Shown piece by piece: positions 32,391 through 41,162 of a stretch of 64,000 nt of DNA. This DNA is from Streptomyces graminofaciens (GTDB lineage Bacteria > Actinomycetota > Actinomycetes > Streptomycetales > Streptomycetaceae): contig NZ_AP018448.1 of assembly GCF_030294945.1 (NCBI RefSeq), positions 1,240,001 through 1,304,000 of the forward strand. The letters run 5' to 3'. Under the pieces are notes generated by a model that was given only the letters and a program-made list of their open reading frames with translations, was not told where the DNA came from and did no database searches. A program made the translations under genes and the position numbers. Positions within the stretch are counted from its first letter, which is position 1. The number at the start of each line of letters is the position of its first letter.

Positions 32391-32575
32391 GCGCGCCTGT
32401 CGCGATGACAGCGAAGCGGACAGCTGTGAGAGACGGCCCGGCCGGCCCAGCCGTTGCCGCGGACGCGCTCGGCCATGAGGTTGCCGAGGAGGGCGGTGCG
32501 CAGGGGGCGTGGCCGTCGACCACCACGAGCGAGAACGGCCGGAAGCTCTACGCCGCGAACGAGCGCGGCCACGCC
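32391..32575 (-). pseudogene. Possible RraA-like fragment, degenerate
   Basis: On the minus strand one frame reads VVVDGHA, and a second continues as LRTALLGNLMAERVRGNGWAG. Together they resemble the active-site segment of RraA-like proteins/4-carboxy-4-hydroxy-2-oxoadipate aldolases. Nothing else of the family remains. The frame change and truncation mark it as a remnant. Low certainty. Confidence 0.35.
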
Positions 32576-32667
32576 ATCGTCATCTACGGCACGGACCGAC
32601 AGATTGTATCAGTGAGCGTGTTAAGACAATATGAGCGCAGTCGCCACGCCTACGACAGCAGGGGATC

Positions 32668-34046
32668 ATGAACGCCGACCGCACCGCGCTGCTCACCGTC
32701 GGGCGCCGCTCCTACCGCTATCAGCCCTTGGACCGGATCCTGCCGCCCGCGGAGCTGGACGCCCTCCCGTACGCGATCCGGGTGTTGCTGGAGAACGTGG
32801 CTCGTCGGGCGCCGGAATCGCTTGCGGACGTGGTGTCGCGGATGCGCGCCGGGAGCGGCGCGGGTGAGGTTCCCGTGCACCCGAACCGGATCATGCTGCA
32901 CGACACGACCTGTCTGCCGGCGCTGGCCGACTTCGCAGCCATGCGGGACAGCGTCGCGGAACTCGGCGGGGATCCCGAACGGCTGCAGCCGTCGATTCCC
33001 GTGGACCTGACCGTGGACCACTCCGTGATCGTCGAGGAGTACGGCCGCGCGGACGCCGTCGAGCGCAATCTGCTGATCGACTTCCACCGCAACGGCGAGC
33101 GGTACGAGATGGTGAAGTGGGCCGAGCGCAGCGTGGACAACTTCCGTGTCGTGCCGCCGGGGACCGGCATCATCCACCAGGTCAACATGGAGGCGCTGGC
33201 TCGCGTCGTCTGGCAGGACGACCCGGGTGACGGCGGCCTGCCGGTGCTGCACCCGGACGTGCTGGTCGCGACCGACAGCCACACCCCGATGATCAACGCC
33301 CTGGGCGTCGTCGGCTGGGGCGTCGGCGGCCTCGAAGGGCAGGCCGCCATGCTCGGTGAGCCGGTCACCATCCCCTACCCGGACGTCGTCGGTGTCCGCC
33401 TGACGGGACGGCTGCGCCAAGGCGTCGGCGCCACCGACCTCGCCCTGACCCTGACCGAACTGCTGCGCGTCACGGACGTGGTGAACAAGTTCGTCGAGTT
33501 CTGCGGCGACGGCGTCACCACACTGGGCTGGGCAGAACGCGCCGCCGTCTCCAACATGGCACCCGAGTACGGCGCGACCTGCGTCTACTTCCCTACGACG
33601 ACGAGACCGCCGCCTATCTCCGCCTGAGCGGCCGGGAAGAGGAACACGTCCGTCTCGTCGACGCCTACCTCACCGCCCAGGGGCTCAAGCGCACCGACAA
33701 CCGTCCGGTTCCCCACTATGACCAGCTGCTCGACCTCGATCTGGACACGGTCGAGCCCAGCGTGGCGGGGCCGAACCTGCCGCACCAGCGGCTACTGCCG
33801 CTCGAGTTCGCCGAGGGCGACGACGCGTCGTCCCACTCGTTCAGCAGCGGGCAGGAGCTCTCCTTCGAGGGGCTCGACAGCCTGGACGTCGGCACCAACC
33901 ACGTCACCCTCCGCCTACGAGGGGCGGAGGGACGGTACGCCTCGGCGGAACTGAGGTTGCGGATCTTCTCCCGCCAGGAGCTGGCCTACCTCCGGCACGG
34001 GGGCATCCTCCCGTACGTGGTCCGCCGCGCCCTTGCCTCGCCGTGA
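32668..34046 (+). pseudogene. Aconitase with a frameshift and a large internal deletion
   Basis: Residues 1-310 are a good aconitate hydratase A N-terminus (RYQPLDRILPPAELDALPY, VDLTVDHSVIVEEYG, GTGIIHQVNMEALARVVW, VATDSHTPMINALGVVGWGVGG). At about 33592 one C is missing: CCC-TAC restored gives CVYFPYDDETAAYLRLSGR in the next frame. That frame runs on to LDLDTVEPSVAGPNLPHQR and then jumps directly to the extreme C-terminus (LPLEFAEGDD, IFSRQELAYLRHGGILPYVV). About 460 codons against roughly 900 in intact AcnA; the missing middle carries the Fe-S cysteines. Dead twice over. An intact housekeeping copy must exist elsewhere (inference). Confidence 0.85.
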
Positions 34047-34085
34047 GCCGCAAACCGGGCGGCCTCCCTCCACGCGGACCAATTC

Positions 34086-36476
34086 CTACGGAGTGCGCAC
34101 CTCGTCGGGAAGGGCCTGTTCGGCCCAGATGGTCTTGCCCGTGCGGGTGTGGCGACTGCCCCAGCGTTGGCTGAGCTGGGCGACCAGCAGGAGGCCGCGG
34201 CCGCCTTCGTCGAATGCACGGGCCCGGCGCATGTGCGGAGCGGTGCCGCTGGAGTCGGAGACCTCGCAGATGAGGGTGGAGTCGCGGATCAGCCGTAGCT
34301 GGATGGGGGACCCGCCGTAGCGGATGGCGTTGGTGACCAGCTCGCTGACGATGAGTTCGGTGACGAACGCGACGTCCTCCAGCTGCCAGGCGGCGAGTTG
34401 CTCGCAGGCCAGCTTGCGGGCACGGGCGACGAATTCGGGGTCGGCGGGAACGTCCCAGGTGGCGACCCGCTCGGCGTCCAACGCGTGGGTGCGGGCCAGG
34501 AGAAGGGCGACGTCGTCGGCGGGGCGATCCGTCAGCAGCCGCCCCAGAACGCCGTCACACATCTCTTCCAGGGGACGGCCCACACCGCCCAGAGTCTGGC
34601 GCAGCAGGGCGAGGCCGCCGTCGAGGTCGTGGTCGGGTGCCTGGACTAGGCCGTCGGTGTACAGGGCGAGCACGCTGTTCTCGGGGAGGTCGAACTCCGC
34701 GGTCTCGAAGGGCAGACCGCCCACGCCCAGCGGCGGCCCGGTCGGCAGGTCGAGGAACACCGCTTCGCCGCCGGGGGAGACCAGGGCCGGTGGCGGGTGG
34801 CCGGCTCTGGCCATGGAACAGCGGCGCGTGACCGGGTCGTAGACGGCGTACAGGCAGGTGGCACCGATCTCGCCCGGGCTGCCGGCGTCCTCGGCACCGT
34901 CCGCCGTCGTCTCGGCATCCAGGCGCAGGACGATGTCGTCGAGCCGGGTGAGCAGCTCCTCCGGAGCCAGATCCACATCGGCCAGAGTCCGTACGGCGGT
35001 GCGCAGCCGGCCCATCGTGGCGGACGCCTGCACTCCGTGGCCGACGACATCGCCCACCACCAGTCCCACTCTGGCCCCGGACAAGGGAATGACGTCGAAC
35101 CAGTCACCGCCGATCCCGGCACGGGAGCTGGCCGGCCGGTAACGGGAAGCGACCTCGACAGCCGCCTGCCGTGGCGCACGGTGCGGAAGGAGACTGCGCT
35201 GCAGCTCGAGAGCGATGGCACGTTCACGGGTGTAGCGGCGGGCGTTGTCCACGCACACCGCGGCACGCGCGGCCAGCTCCTCGGCCAGCAGCAGATCATC
35301 CTTGGTGAAGGGCTCCGGGGTCCGGTGGCGGGCGAGGACCGCCAGGCCGAGGGTGATGCCACGGGCTCGCAGCGGCACCGCCATCAGTGAGTGGATGCCA
35401 TGGGTCTCGATGCTGCGGGCACGCTCGGGCGAGCCCGCAGCCCACAGGGGCCGGGTGGTGTCGTCGAGCACGTACATCAGGGCCCGGCCCGTGGCCAGCG
35501 CACGGTCCGGCGGCGAGTCCTCGTCATAGGTGTGCCTGCTTCCCACCGCGATCACGGCCTCCGGACAGCCCTCCAGCACAGACCGCTCAGCCGTGCGACG
35601 AAAGACCAGAAGATCGCCGCTGGGCGACGGAACCGCTTCCTCACCGGCCAGCACGGAATCCAACAGGTCCACGACGGCGAAGTCGGCGAGATAGTCCGTG
35701 TACACCTCAGCCAGTTCCTCGGCGGTGCGCGCCACGTCCAGGGTGGAGCCGATCCGGTTGCCGGACTCGTTGAGCATGCTCAGGCGTCGGCGGGCCAGGA
35801 ACTGTTCCGTGCTGTCCATCGCCGCCAGACACATGCCCCGCACCGCGCCCATGCCGTCCTTCAACGGGCTGAGGGACACCAGCCACGCGTGCTCACGGCT
35901 CTCGCCGGGCGCGCGCAGCCATGCCTCGTACGGCACCGACTCACCCGTGCGCAGCACGCGCTGCACCGCGTCGTCGAGCCCCTCGAAGCCCCGGAGCCGT
36001 CGCCGCCCGTCGGCCGACTCCCCCACGCGCCGGCCCAGCAGGTCCTCCTCCGGCCTGCCCATCACCCTTTCCATCGCGGAGTTCGCGGACACCGCGAGCC
36101 CGTCATGATCGAAGAGCGCGATCGGAACGGGAAGCTGGTCCAGAGCCCACCGCCGGAGCCGGACCGCGGGCTCCGGCACCGTGGCCGTCAGGAACCACTG
36201 CACTTCCCCCGCCGAGTCCACCAGCGGATGGGCCTCCAGTTCCAGGTGCACACCGTGACCGTCCTGATGCCGTACGCGAACGGGGCCGCGCCACTCGCTC
36301 CGTTCGGCCAGGCAGCTCCGGGCCGAGGCCGGAAGGACGTCGGCCAGCAGCTCGGCCGCCCGGCGGCCGAGGACATCCCCCGGCTCGTATCCGAGCACCC
36401 GGCGGGCGTCGGCGCTCCACGCGATGACCACCCCCTTCGCGTCCACCGCGGCCGAGGCGACACCGTGCTGGCCCAT
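34086..36476 (-). CDS. PAS-GAF-SpoIIE phosphatase with C-terminal HATPase (anti-sigma kinase-like) domain
   Basis: A 796-residue signalling protein. Order: PAS domains near residues 1-230 (VLGYEPGDVLGRRAAELL; FDHDGLAVSANSAMERVMGRPEEDLLGR), a GAF domain (about 260-430; THGIHSLMAVPLRARG), a SpoIIE/PP2C phosphatase core (IGGDWFDVIPLSGARVGLVVGDVVGHG with metal-binding aspartates; LALYTDGLVQ; RPADDVALLLAR), and a HATPase_c/RsbW-like end (ELIVSELVTNAIRYGG; GGRGLLLVAQLSQRWG). Such proteins tune partner-switching control of sigma factors by dephosphorylating anti-anti-sigma proteins. Both opposed activities are in one chain. The ATG at 36476 follows a GGAGAGAAGGA site; a longer frame to 36575 has no ribosome site. 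No anti-anti-sigma gene is adjacent. Confidence 0.92.
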   Translation of the reverse strand: MGQHGVASAAVDAKGVVIAWSADARRVLGYEPGDVLGRRAAELLADVLPASARSCLAERSEWRGPVRVRHQDGHGVHLELEAHPLVDSAGEVQWFLTATVPEPAVRLRRWALDQLPVPIALFDHDGLAVSANSAMERVMGRPEEDLLGRRVGESADGRRRLRGFEGLDDAVQRVLRTGESVPYEAWLRAPGESREHAWLVSLSPLKDGMGAVRGMCLAAMDSTEQFLARRRLSMLNESGNRIGSTLDVARTAEELAEVYTDYLADFAVVDLLDSVLAGEEAVPSPSGDLLVFRRTAERSVLEGCPEAVIAVGSRHTYDEDSPPDRALATGRALMYVLDDTTRPLWAAGSPERARSIETHGIHSLMAVPLRARGITLGLAVLARHRTPEPFTKDDLLLAEELAARAAVCVDNARRYTRERAIALELQRSLLPHRAPRQAAVEVASRYRPASSRAGIGGDWFDVIPLSGARVGLVVGDVVGHGVQASATMGRLRTAVRTLADVDLAPEELLTRLDDIVLRLDAETTADGAEDAGSPGEIGATCLYAVYDPVTRRCSMARAGHPPPALVSPGGEAVFLDLPTGPPLGVGGLPFETAEFDLPENSVLALYTDGLVQAPDHDLDGGLALLRQTLGGVGRPLEEMCDGVLGRLLTDRPADDVALLLARTHALDAERVATWDVPADPEFVARARKLACEQLAAWQLEDVAFVTELIVSELVTNAIRYGGSPIQLRLIRDSTLICEVSDSSGTAPHMRRARAFDEGGRGLLLVAQLSQRWGSRHTRTGKTIWAEQALPDEVRTP

Positions 36477-36670
36477 CGTTCCTTCTCTCCACACGACCGG
36501 AGCCGCCGTCAGTGGGCTCACGGATCGACTGCCGACAGTACTTTCAGGGTTCATTGTGCGCCGGGCACTCCGCACGCCGCGCGCGACTCGTTACCAACAG
36601 CCACGACGGCGAAGCGTCGAAGCGCCCCTGGCCTCGGGGTTCGCATCGCACGCGCCGGGCCCTCGCCACG

Positions 36671-37411
36671 CTACCGGGGCGTCAGCACACAGAACTCGTT
36701 GCCGTCGGGATCGGCCAGCACCACCTGGCCGGTGTCGCCCTGACCGGTGTCGCCCTGGCCGGTGTCGATGCGGGTCGCCCCGAGGGAGAGCAGACGGTCG
36801 ATCTCTGCCTGCCGATCACCGTGGGCAGGGGGCGCGAGGTCGAAATACAGCCGGTTCCTGCCTGGCTTCGGCGCCACCGGTGGACCACCCCATGTGATCT
36901 TCGGGCCGCCGTGCGGTGAGCGGATCGCGGTCTCCTGGTCCTGGTCCCAGACCAACGGCCACCCGAGTGCTTCGCTCCAGAAGTACCCGACTTCCTGGGA
37001 ACCGTCGCAGGCGAGCGCTCCGACGAAGCCGCAGTCGGCGAGGAACTTGTTGTCCGGCCCGATGACACAGAACTCGTTGCCTTCGGGGTCGGCGAGCACG
37101 ACATGATCATCGTCCGGGCTCTGGCCGATGTCTATGTGCCGTCCGCCAAGTCCCAGCGCCCTGGTCACCGTCTGCCGCTGATCCTCCGGGGACGTACTCG
37201 TCAGATCGAAGTGCATCCGGTTCTGGACGGTCTTCGGCTCCTCGGTCGGAAGAAAACGGATGCGGAACCCGGTGTCATCACTGGGCAGCAGCGCGACGCC
37301 GTCCTGTGGATCGTCGGCCAGCTCCCACCCCAGAACCCCGGACCAGAACCGCGCGAGACGTAATGGCTGACTTGCGTAGAAACTGAGTGCGAACAGTTGA
37401 CAGGTCATTCT
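36671..37411 (-). CDS. VOC-superfamily (glyoxalase-like) protein with two VOC modules
   Basis: A 246-residue protein with two VOC modules: module 1 has LARFWSGVLGWELADDP, then VVLADPEGNEFCVI; module 2 has GYFWSEALGWPLVWDQ, then VVLADPDGNEFCVL. Such proteins are small metal-dependent enzymes or resistance/binding proteins; the function here is unknown. The start is the ATG of MTCQLFALSFY. The frame is open for a further 143 codons upstream, where it contains a Tat signal unrelated to VOC proteins. Near the C-terminus DTGQG is repeated by a 15-bp triplication (36724-36768). Confidence 0.8.
   Translation of the reverse strand, partial: RMTCQLFALSFYASQPLRLARFWSGVLGWELADDPQDGVALLPSDDTGFRIRFLPTEEPKTVQNRMHFDLTSTSPEDQRQTVTRALGLGGRHIDIGQSPDDDHVVLADPEGNEFCVIGPDNKFLADCGFVGALACDGSQEVGYFWSEALGWPLVWDQDQETAIRSPHGGPKITWGGPPVAPKPGRNRLYFDLAPPAHGDRQAEIDRLLSLGATRIDTGQGDTGQGDTGQVVLADPDGNEFCVLTPR
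36724..36768. repeat. Three 15-bp tandem repeats in the VOC gene
   Basis: Unit CCTGGCCGGTGTCGC, copies at 36724, 36739 and 36754, with one or two differences. In frame it adds DTGQG repeats just before the last conserved strand of the VOC module. Confidence 0.85.
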
Positions 37412-37840
37412 CCGGCGCATCTCCGATCCACTGACTGACCACTGTCGACAGGGCACCTTGTCAGCCCCCGAACAGAAGCCTAAGCGTGACACGGCGTCAC
37501 CCGCAGCCAAGTATTCGATCTCTTGGGACTGGGCGGCGAATACTTGGATGAGCCAGTCACCGTCCCGGTAGGGGATGCCGTCCGGCGAGGTGGCTGTCCT
37601 GGCGGCGTCCTCCGCGTGGGCTTCGCCGGTGCCGACTACGCCCAGTGTGGCGGCCCCCACCGTGACCGCCGCTCCCTTGAGGATTCCACGCCGGGACAGC
37701 GCTCCGGGGCGGGCGGCTCGATCCGTGCCCAGCCGGTCACGCCCACGCTCACCAGGTGGACCCCCGGCCGGTTTCACCGGGCCGAGGGTCCTCCGTGCGC
37801 ACCTCCTCGCGACACTCGGGGTAGTCGCCTCCGAAGGCAA
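37412..37840 (-). pseudogene. N-terminal Tat-signal fragment fused in frame to the VOC gene
   Basis: The frame upstream of the VOC start contains SRRGILKGAAVTVGAATLGV followed by AHAEDA, a classic twin-arginine signal peptide with an AHA cleavage site, then about 55 residues including SPDGIPYRDGDWLIQVFAA. VOC proteins are not exported this way. I read this as the surviving start of a secreted enzyme, possibly the same one whose C-terminal module lies at 37894-38184, although the order on the strand means a rearrangement. If the fusion is translated, it would be an exported VOC protein. Confidence 0.45.
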
Positions 37841-37893
37841 TCAACTGGTGGTACTCGTCAAGCGGCTGTCGAGGCGTCGTGTGTCGATGTCGT

Positions 37894-38184
37894 TCATGGC
37901 TCGGTCAGGGTGACTTCGTCGCAGTGGCCGTCGCCGCTCCCGGGGACGAGGTGACAGTAGATGCGAGCGGTGGTCACACCTGCCCCTGGCGTGAAGGTCG
38001 TCGACTGTTTCAAGTAGGTGCTCGACGTGGTCGACGCGCTCGTGAGCGAGAAGTCACCGTTGCGCCAGGGCACTGTGTGGCCGTACTCGGAGTTGCCGTT
38101 GATCACGTGGTTCTCGACGGGGGTCGGCGCCGGCCCGACCCGAGCCGCGTAGGTTCCGCTGTGGGCACCCGAGTTCACCACTGA
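37894..38184 (-). pseudogene. C-terminal carbohydrate-binding-module-like remnant
   Basis: About 96 residues end at a normal stop: SVVNSGAHSGTYAARVG, then TSSTYLKQSTTFTPGAG and VTLTEP. The alternating pattern resembles a CBM4/9-type jelly-roll (HSGTYAARVG, YLKQSTTFTPGAGVT). It begins abruptly exactly where a galactonate-dehydratase fragment starts on the other strand (38185), so the junction looks like a deletion or recombination point. Confidence 0.5.
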
Positions 38185-38774
38185 GCGGTCAAGCTCAACC
38201 CCTGCGGCCAGCTGGAGCCACTCGCCGCGCCCGCCGCGATCAACGCCATCGTGGCCGGGGTGACCGCGGTCCGGGAGGCCATCGGCCCGTAGCGCGACCT
38301 GGCACTCCACTTCCACGGCCGGTTCAGCGGAGCGATGTCCCGCCGCGTACTGCCCCTCCTGGAGCCCTGCTGCCGCCCATGTGACTTCCGCTCGGTGCTC
38401 TCCGACGGCATCGCCGTGGCCCAGCCCGACATCAGCCACGCCGGCGGCATCTCCGAGTCCCGCCGAATCAGCCGCGATGGCCGAGGTGTACGGCGGACTG
38501 CTGGACCACCTCGACGACGCCACGCCCTCCACCTTCCGTGACGGCTACATCGACCACCCCACCGCCCCCGCCCCGGCATCGGCATCGGCATCGGCATCGG
38601 CATCGGCATCGACGAGGACGCGGTCCGGGCCGCCGCGGAACGCGGCCACCGCTGGCGCAACCCGGACCGGCGCAACACGGACGGCTCGCTGGCCTCCTGG
38701 CAGGAAGGCGCCATAACGCTGGGCAACTCTCCCTTCGGCCGGTGCTGTGTCCGGTTGGAGCCTGTCGCCTGATC
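38185..38774 (+). pseudogene. Galactonate dehydratase/mandelate-racemase-family remnant
   Basis: Reading from 38185: AVKLNPCGQLEPLAAPAAIN, then VREAIGP, an in-frame TAG near 38288-38290, RDLALHFHGRFSGAMSRRVL, an abrupt jump to DFRSVLSDGIAVAQPDISHA, a frame change to AMAEVYGGLL, then FRDGYIDHPT. A last frame with GIGIGIGIGIGIDEDAVRAA ends in the family's C-terminus (GHRWRNPDRRNTDGSLASWQ). These are landmarks of D-galactonate dehydratase-type enolase-superfamily enzymes, but the catalytic middle is gone. At least one nonsense codon, two frame changes and one deletion. Confidence 0.75.
38575..38610. repeat. Hexanucleotide microsatellite (GGCATC)6
   Basis: Six perfect copies of GGCATC, encoding (Gly-Ile)6 in the remnant frame where intact homologues have a single GLGI-like turn. 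Expansion in a dead gene, probably by replication slippage. Confidence 0.9.
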
Positions 38775-39175
38775 ATGTGTCTCACGTCAGCGGCAGGTCG
38801 TCCTGGCTCGCGGTGCGGGTGCTCTGGAGCCTCGCGCGTGAGGTAGGACACATTCCCTGAGCCGTTCGGCATCCCGGATGGATCGTGGCGAAAAAGCGTG
38901 CACACGTGGACGCCCTCCCAAGGTCGCGACACCTCAGGAGCGACGACCGCCGAAGGTCGACAATCACGCTCCGTCGTTCCATCGCTCACCCTCCATGCCG
39001 ATCATCAGAGCAGCTCAGGACGCGCGTCGGTCATGCGCAACCGAAGCGAACACACCTTACTAGGCAGTCGATCTGTGCCGACATATGACCATTGATCGCC
39101 TATCTCAACGATGATGCATTTTTGCGCATATTGCCCTCTCACTTAACAGGGATGGTCACCGTCCGAAACCTTTTG
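38775..39175. other. Non-coding interval upstream of the oxygenase cluster
   Basis: No supportable gene. The right half is clearly AT-richer than the surroundings (for example TTTTTGCGCATATTGCCC near 39118), which fits a regulated promoter region. Confidence 0.5.
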
Positions 39176-39204
39176 TTGACGGAGTGAATTTACGCGGGTT
39201 AGGT
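39176..39204 (+). promoter_or_regulatory. Sigma-HrdB-type promoter of the oxygenase cluster
   Basis: TTGACG (39176-39181), 17-bp spacer, TTAGGT (39199-39204). Transcription would start near 39211, giving a leader of about 40 nt before the TTG at 39252 and ruling out the upstream TTG at 39204 as start. Confidence 0.6.
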
Positions 39205-39251
39205 TGATCAACGTCTTCGATGAGTGCACATGCGAAGCAAGGAGGGGGATA

Positions 39252-40241
39252 TTGACCACCACCGCTCAAGGTGTGACGAGCTATCACTTAACCGAGGCCG
39301 AGGCGACCAAGACACGCGAGTTGTCGGCACTCGCGGGTCGCCTGTCCAACTCGCTCCCCATCGTCATTTCGGGACTGCTGCTCGACCTACCCGAAGGGAT
39401 GCGGAATTCTCTGCTCAACTTCGGGGCGGAGAACGGGGCGAGCGACTATTTCATGCTCCGCGGTCTGATGGTGGACGATCTTCCGGAGACCCCCGCGGTT
39501 CACGGAATGTCGGCTCTCGACGACCATTTCACGAACGGCACTCTCATGCTCGTCGCGGATCTCCTCGGTTCCCTCATGGGATACCAGGACGAGAAGTCGG
39601 GAGCGTTGTTCCACGATGTGCATCCGGTTCGCGGCGAGGAGCACCATATCGAGAACAGCGGATCGGTCGCCTTCGACTTCCACACCGAGAACGTGCACCA
39701 TCCCCTGCGGCCGGACTTCCTGGGGCTGCTCTGTCTGCGCCAGGACCACGAGGCGATCGCCGCGACCCGCCTGTCGTCCGTCCGCGACGCCCTGCCGCTC
39801 CTCACCGAAGGCCAGGTGGCTGAGCTGCGGAAACCGCAGTTCCACAGCCTGTACCCGACGTCCTTCACCCGGAACACCGAGGGACCGCGGCCGTCGTCGG
39901 GTCCGCACCCGGTGATCTTCGGGCCCGTGGACCGGCCCTTCATCCGCTTCAACTCGCACAACACACGCGCTGCCGACGCCGGCGGTGAACACGTGCTGCG
40001 TGCGCTGACCGAGGCGCTGGAGAGCGTCTGCCGCGACCTGGTACTCGCGCCGGGCGACCTCGTCGTCCTGGACAACCACGTGGTGGTGCACGGTCGCAGC
40101 GCGTTCCAGCCCCGCTACGACGGGCGCGACCGCTGGCTGCGCCGCTTCTACTCCTTGCGTTCCACCCCGCTTTGGGCCCAGCGGATGATGCGGCACCCGC
40201 GTGTGCTGCCCGCGATGGCGGACATCCGCGGCGTCGCCTGA
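39252..40241 (+). CDS. Fe(II)/2-oxoglutarate-dependent oxygenase, clavaminate synthase/VioC-AsnO type
   Basis: A 329-residue oxygenase. Iron ligands are His144 and Glu146 (FDFHTENVHHPLRPDFLGLL), with the distal His at about 280 (DNHVVVHGRSAFQPRYDGRDRW) and a following Arg for 2-oxoglutarate. The HxE (not HxD) ligand and the HPxRPD context are typical of the VioC, OrfP and AsnO enzymes that beta-hydroxylate free arginine or asparagine for peptide antibiotics. Length matches AsnO (about 330). Start TTG after AAGGAGGGGG. It is first in a five-gene cluster. The substrate is probably a free amino acid (inference). Confidence 0.9.
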   Translation: MTTTAQGVTSYHLTEAEATKTRELSALAGRLSNSLPIVISGLLLDLPEGMRNSLLNFGAENGASDYFMLRGLMVDDLPETPAVHGMSALDDHFTNGTLMLVADLLGSLMGYQDEKSGALFHDVHPVRGEEHHIENSGSVAFDFHTENVHHPLRPDFLGLLCLRQDHEAIAATRLSSVRDALPLLTEGQVAELRKPQFHSLYPTSFTRNTEGPRPSSGPHPVIFGPVDRPFIRFNSHNTRAADAGGEHVLRALTEALESVCRDLVLAPGDLVVLDNHVVVHGRSAFQPRYDGRDRWLRRFYSLRSTPLWAQRMMRHPRVLPAMADIRGVA

Positions 40242-40323
40242 CCCGCACCCACAGCACTGCCCACCGCGCCTGACGTCGTGCCACGCGGGCCGAGGGTGAC
40301 CCATGTGACACGAATGAGGAAAA

Positions 40324-41091
40324 GTGGATCTGTACGAGGTACTCGGCCTGCTCGTCGCCGCGACGGCAGCCGGCTGGGTGGATGCCGTCGTGGGCGGGGG
40401 CGGGGTGCTTCTCATCCCTGTGCTGCTGTTGTCCTTCCCGCAGTACCCGCCCGCGACGGCGCTCGGCACCAACAAGATCGCAGCCGTCATGGGCACCGCG
40501 ACCGCCGCGTACATGTACCAACGGCGCACCCGGCTGGACCGCTCGGTCCTCATACCGGCCGCGGCGCTCGCGGTCCCCTTCGGCGCACTGGGCGCGCTGT
40601 CGGCGGCGAGCGTGCCGACGAGTTACTTCCGGCCCGTCATCATGGCCCTGCTGGTCTCGGTGGCACTTTTCGTGGCCTTCAGACCGAGTTTCGGCGTGCA
40701 GCAGACGGACACGGTCGTAACCCGGCGCCGCCGTGTCACGGCCATAGTTCTGGCAGGCGTCGGAATCGGTTTCTACGACGGCGTTTTCGGCCCCGGAGTG
40801 GGCACCTTCCTCATCATTTCCTTCACCACCCTCCTTGCCACGCAATTCCTGGAGAGCGCCGCCATGGCGAAGGTCATCAACGCCTCGTCGAATCTGGGCG
40901 CCCTGGCAGTTTTCGCCTGGCAGGGGAACGTTCTGTGGGCCATTGGCCTCGGCATGGCCGTGGGGAATATAACGGGCGCGATGATCGGCTCGCGTACCGC
41001 GATGAAAAAGGGCTCTGGATTCGTACGGATCGTATTGGTTCTCGTGGTCACCGGAATGGTGATCAAGATGGGATTCGATCAGTTCGCGTAA
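40324..41091 (+). CDS. TauE/SafE-family membrane exporter
   Basis: A 255-residue integral membrane protein with about eight hydrophobic segments in two repeats, each opening with the family's Gly-rich motif (AGWVDAVVGGGGVLLIPVLL with the ALGTNK segment; and VGIGFYDGVFGPGVGTFLII). TauE/SafE proteins move sulfonates, sulfite or small organic anions. GTG start, 82 bp after the oxygenase and 71 bp before the oxidase. In this cluster it may export the product or an intermediate. Confidence 0.88.
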   Translation: MDLYEVLGLLVAATAAGWVDAVVGGGGVLLIPVLLLSFPQYPPATALGTNKIAAVMGTATAAYMYQRRTRLDRSVLIPAAALAVPFGALGALSAASVPTSYFRPVIMALLVSVALFVAFRPSFGVQQTDTVVTRRRRVTAIVLAGVGIGFYDGVFGPGVGTFLIISFTTLLATQFLESAAMAKVINASSNLGALAVFAWQGNVLWAIGLGMAVGNITGAMIGSRTAMKKGSGFVRIVLVLVVTGMVIKMGFDQFA

Positions 41092-41162
41092 GTGAACTCT
41101 CCATGTCGCTGGGGGAAATCTCCCTGAAACGGCGACTGGTGAGATCGTAGACAGGAGAGCTT

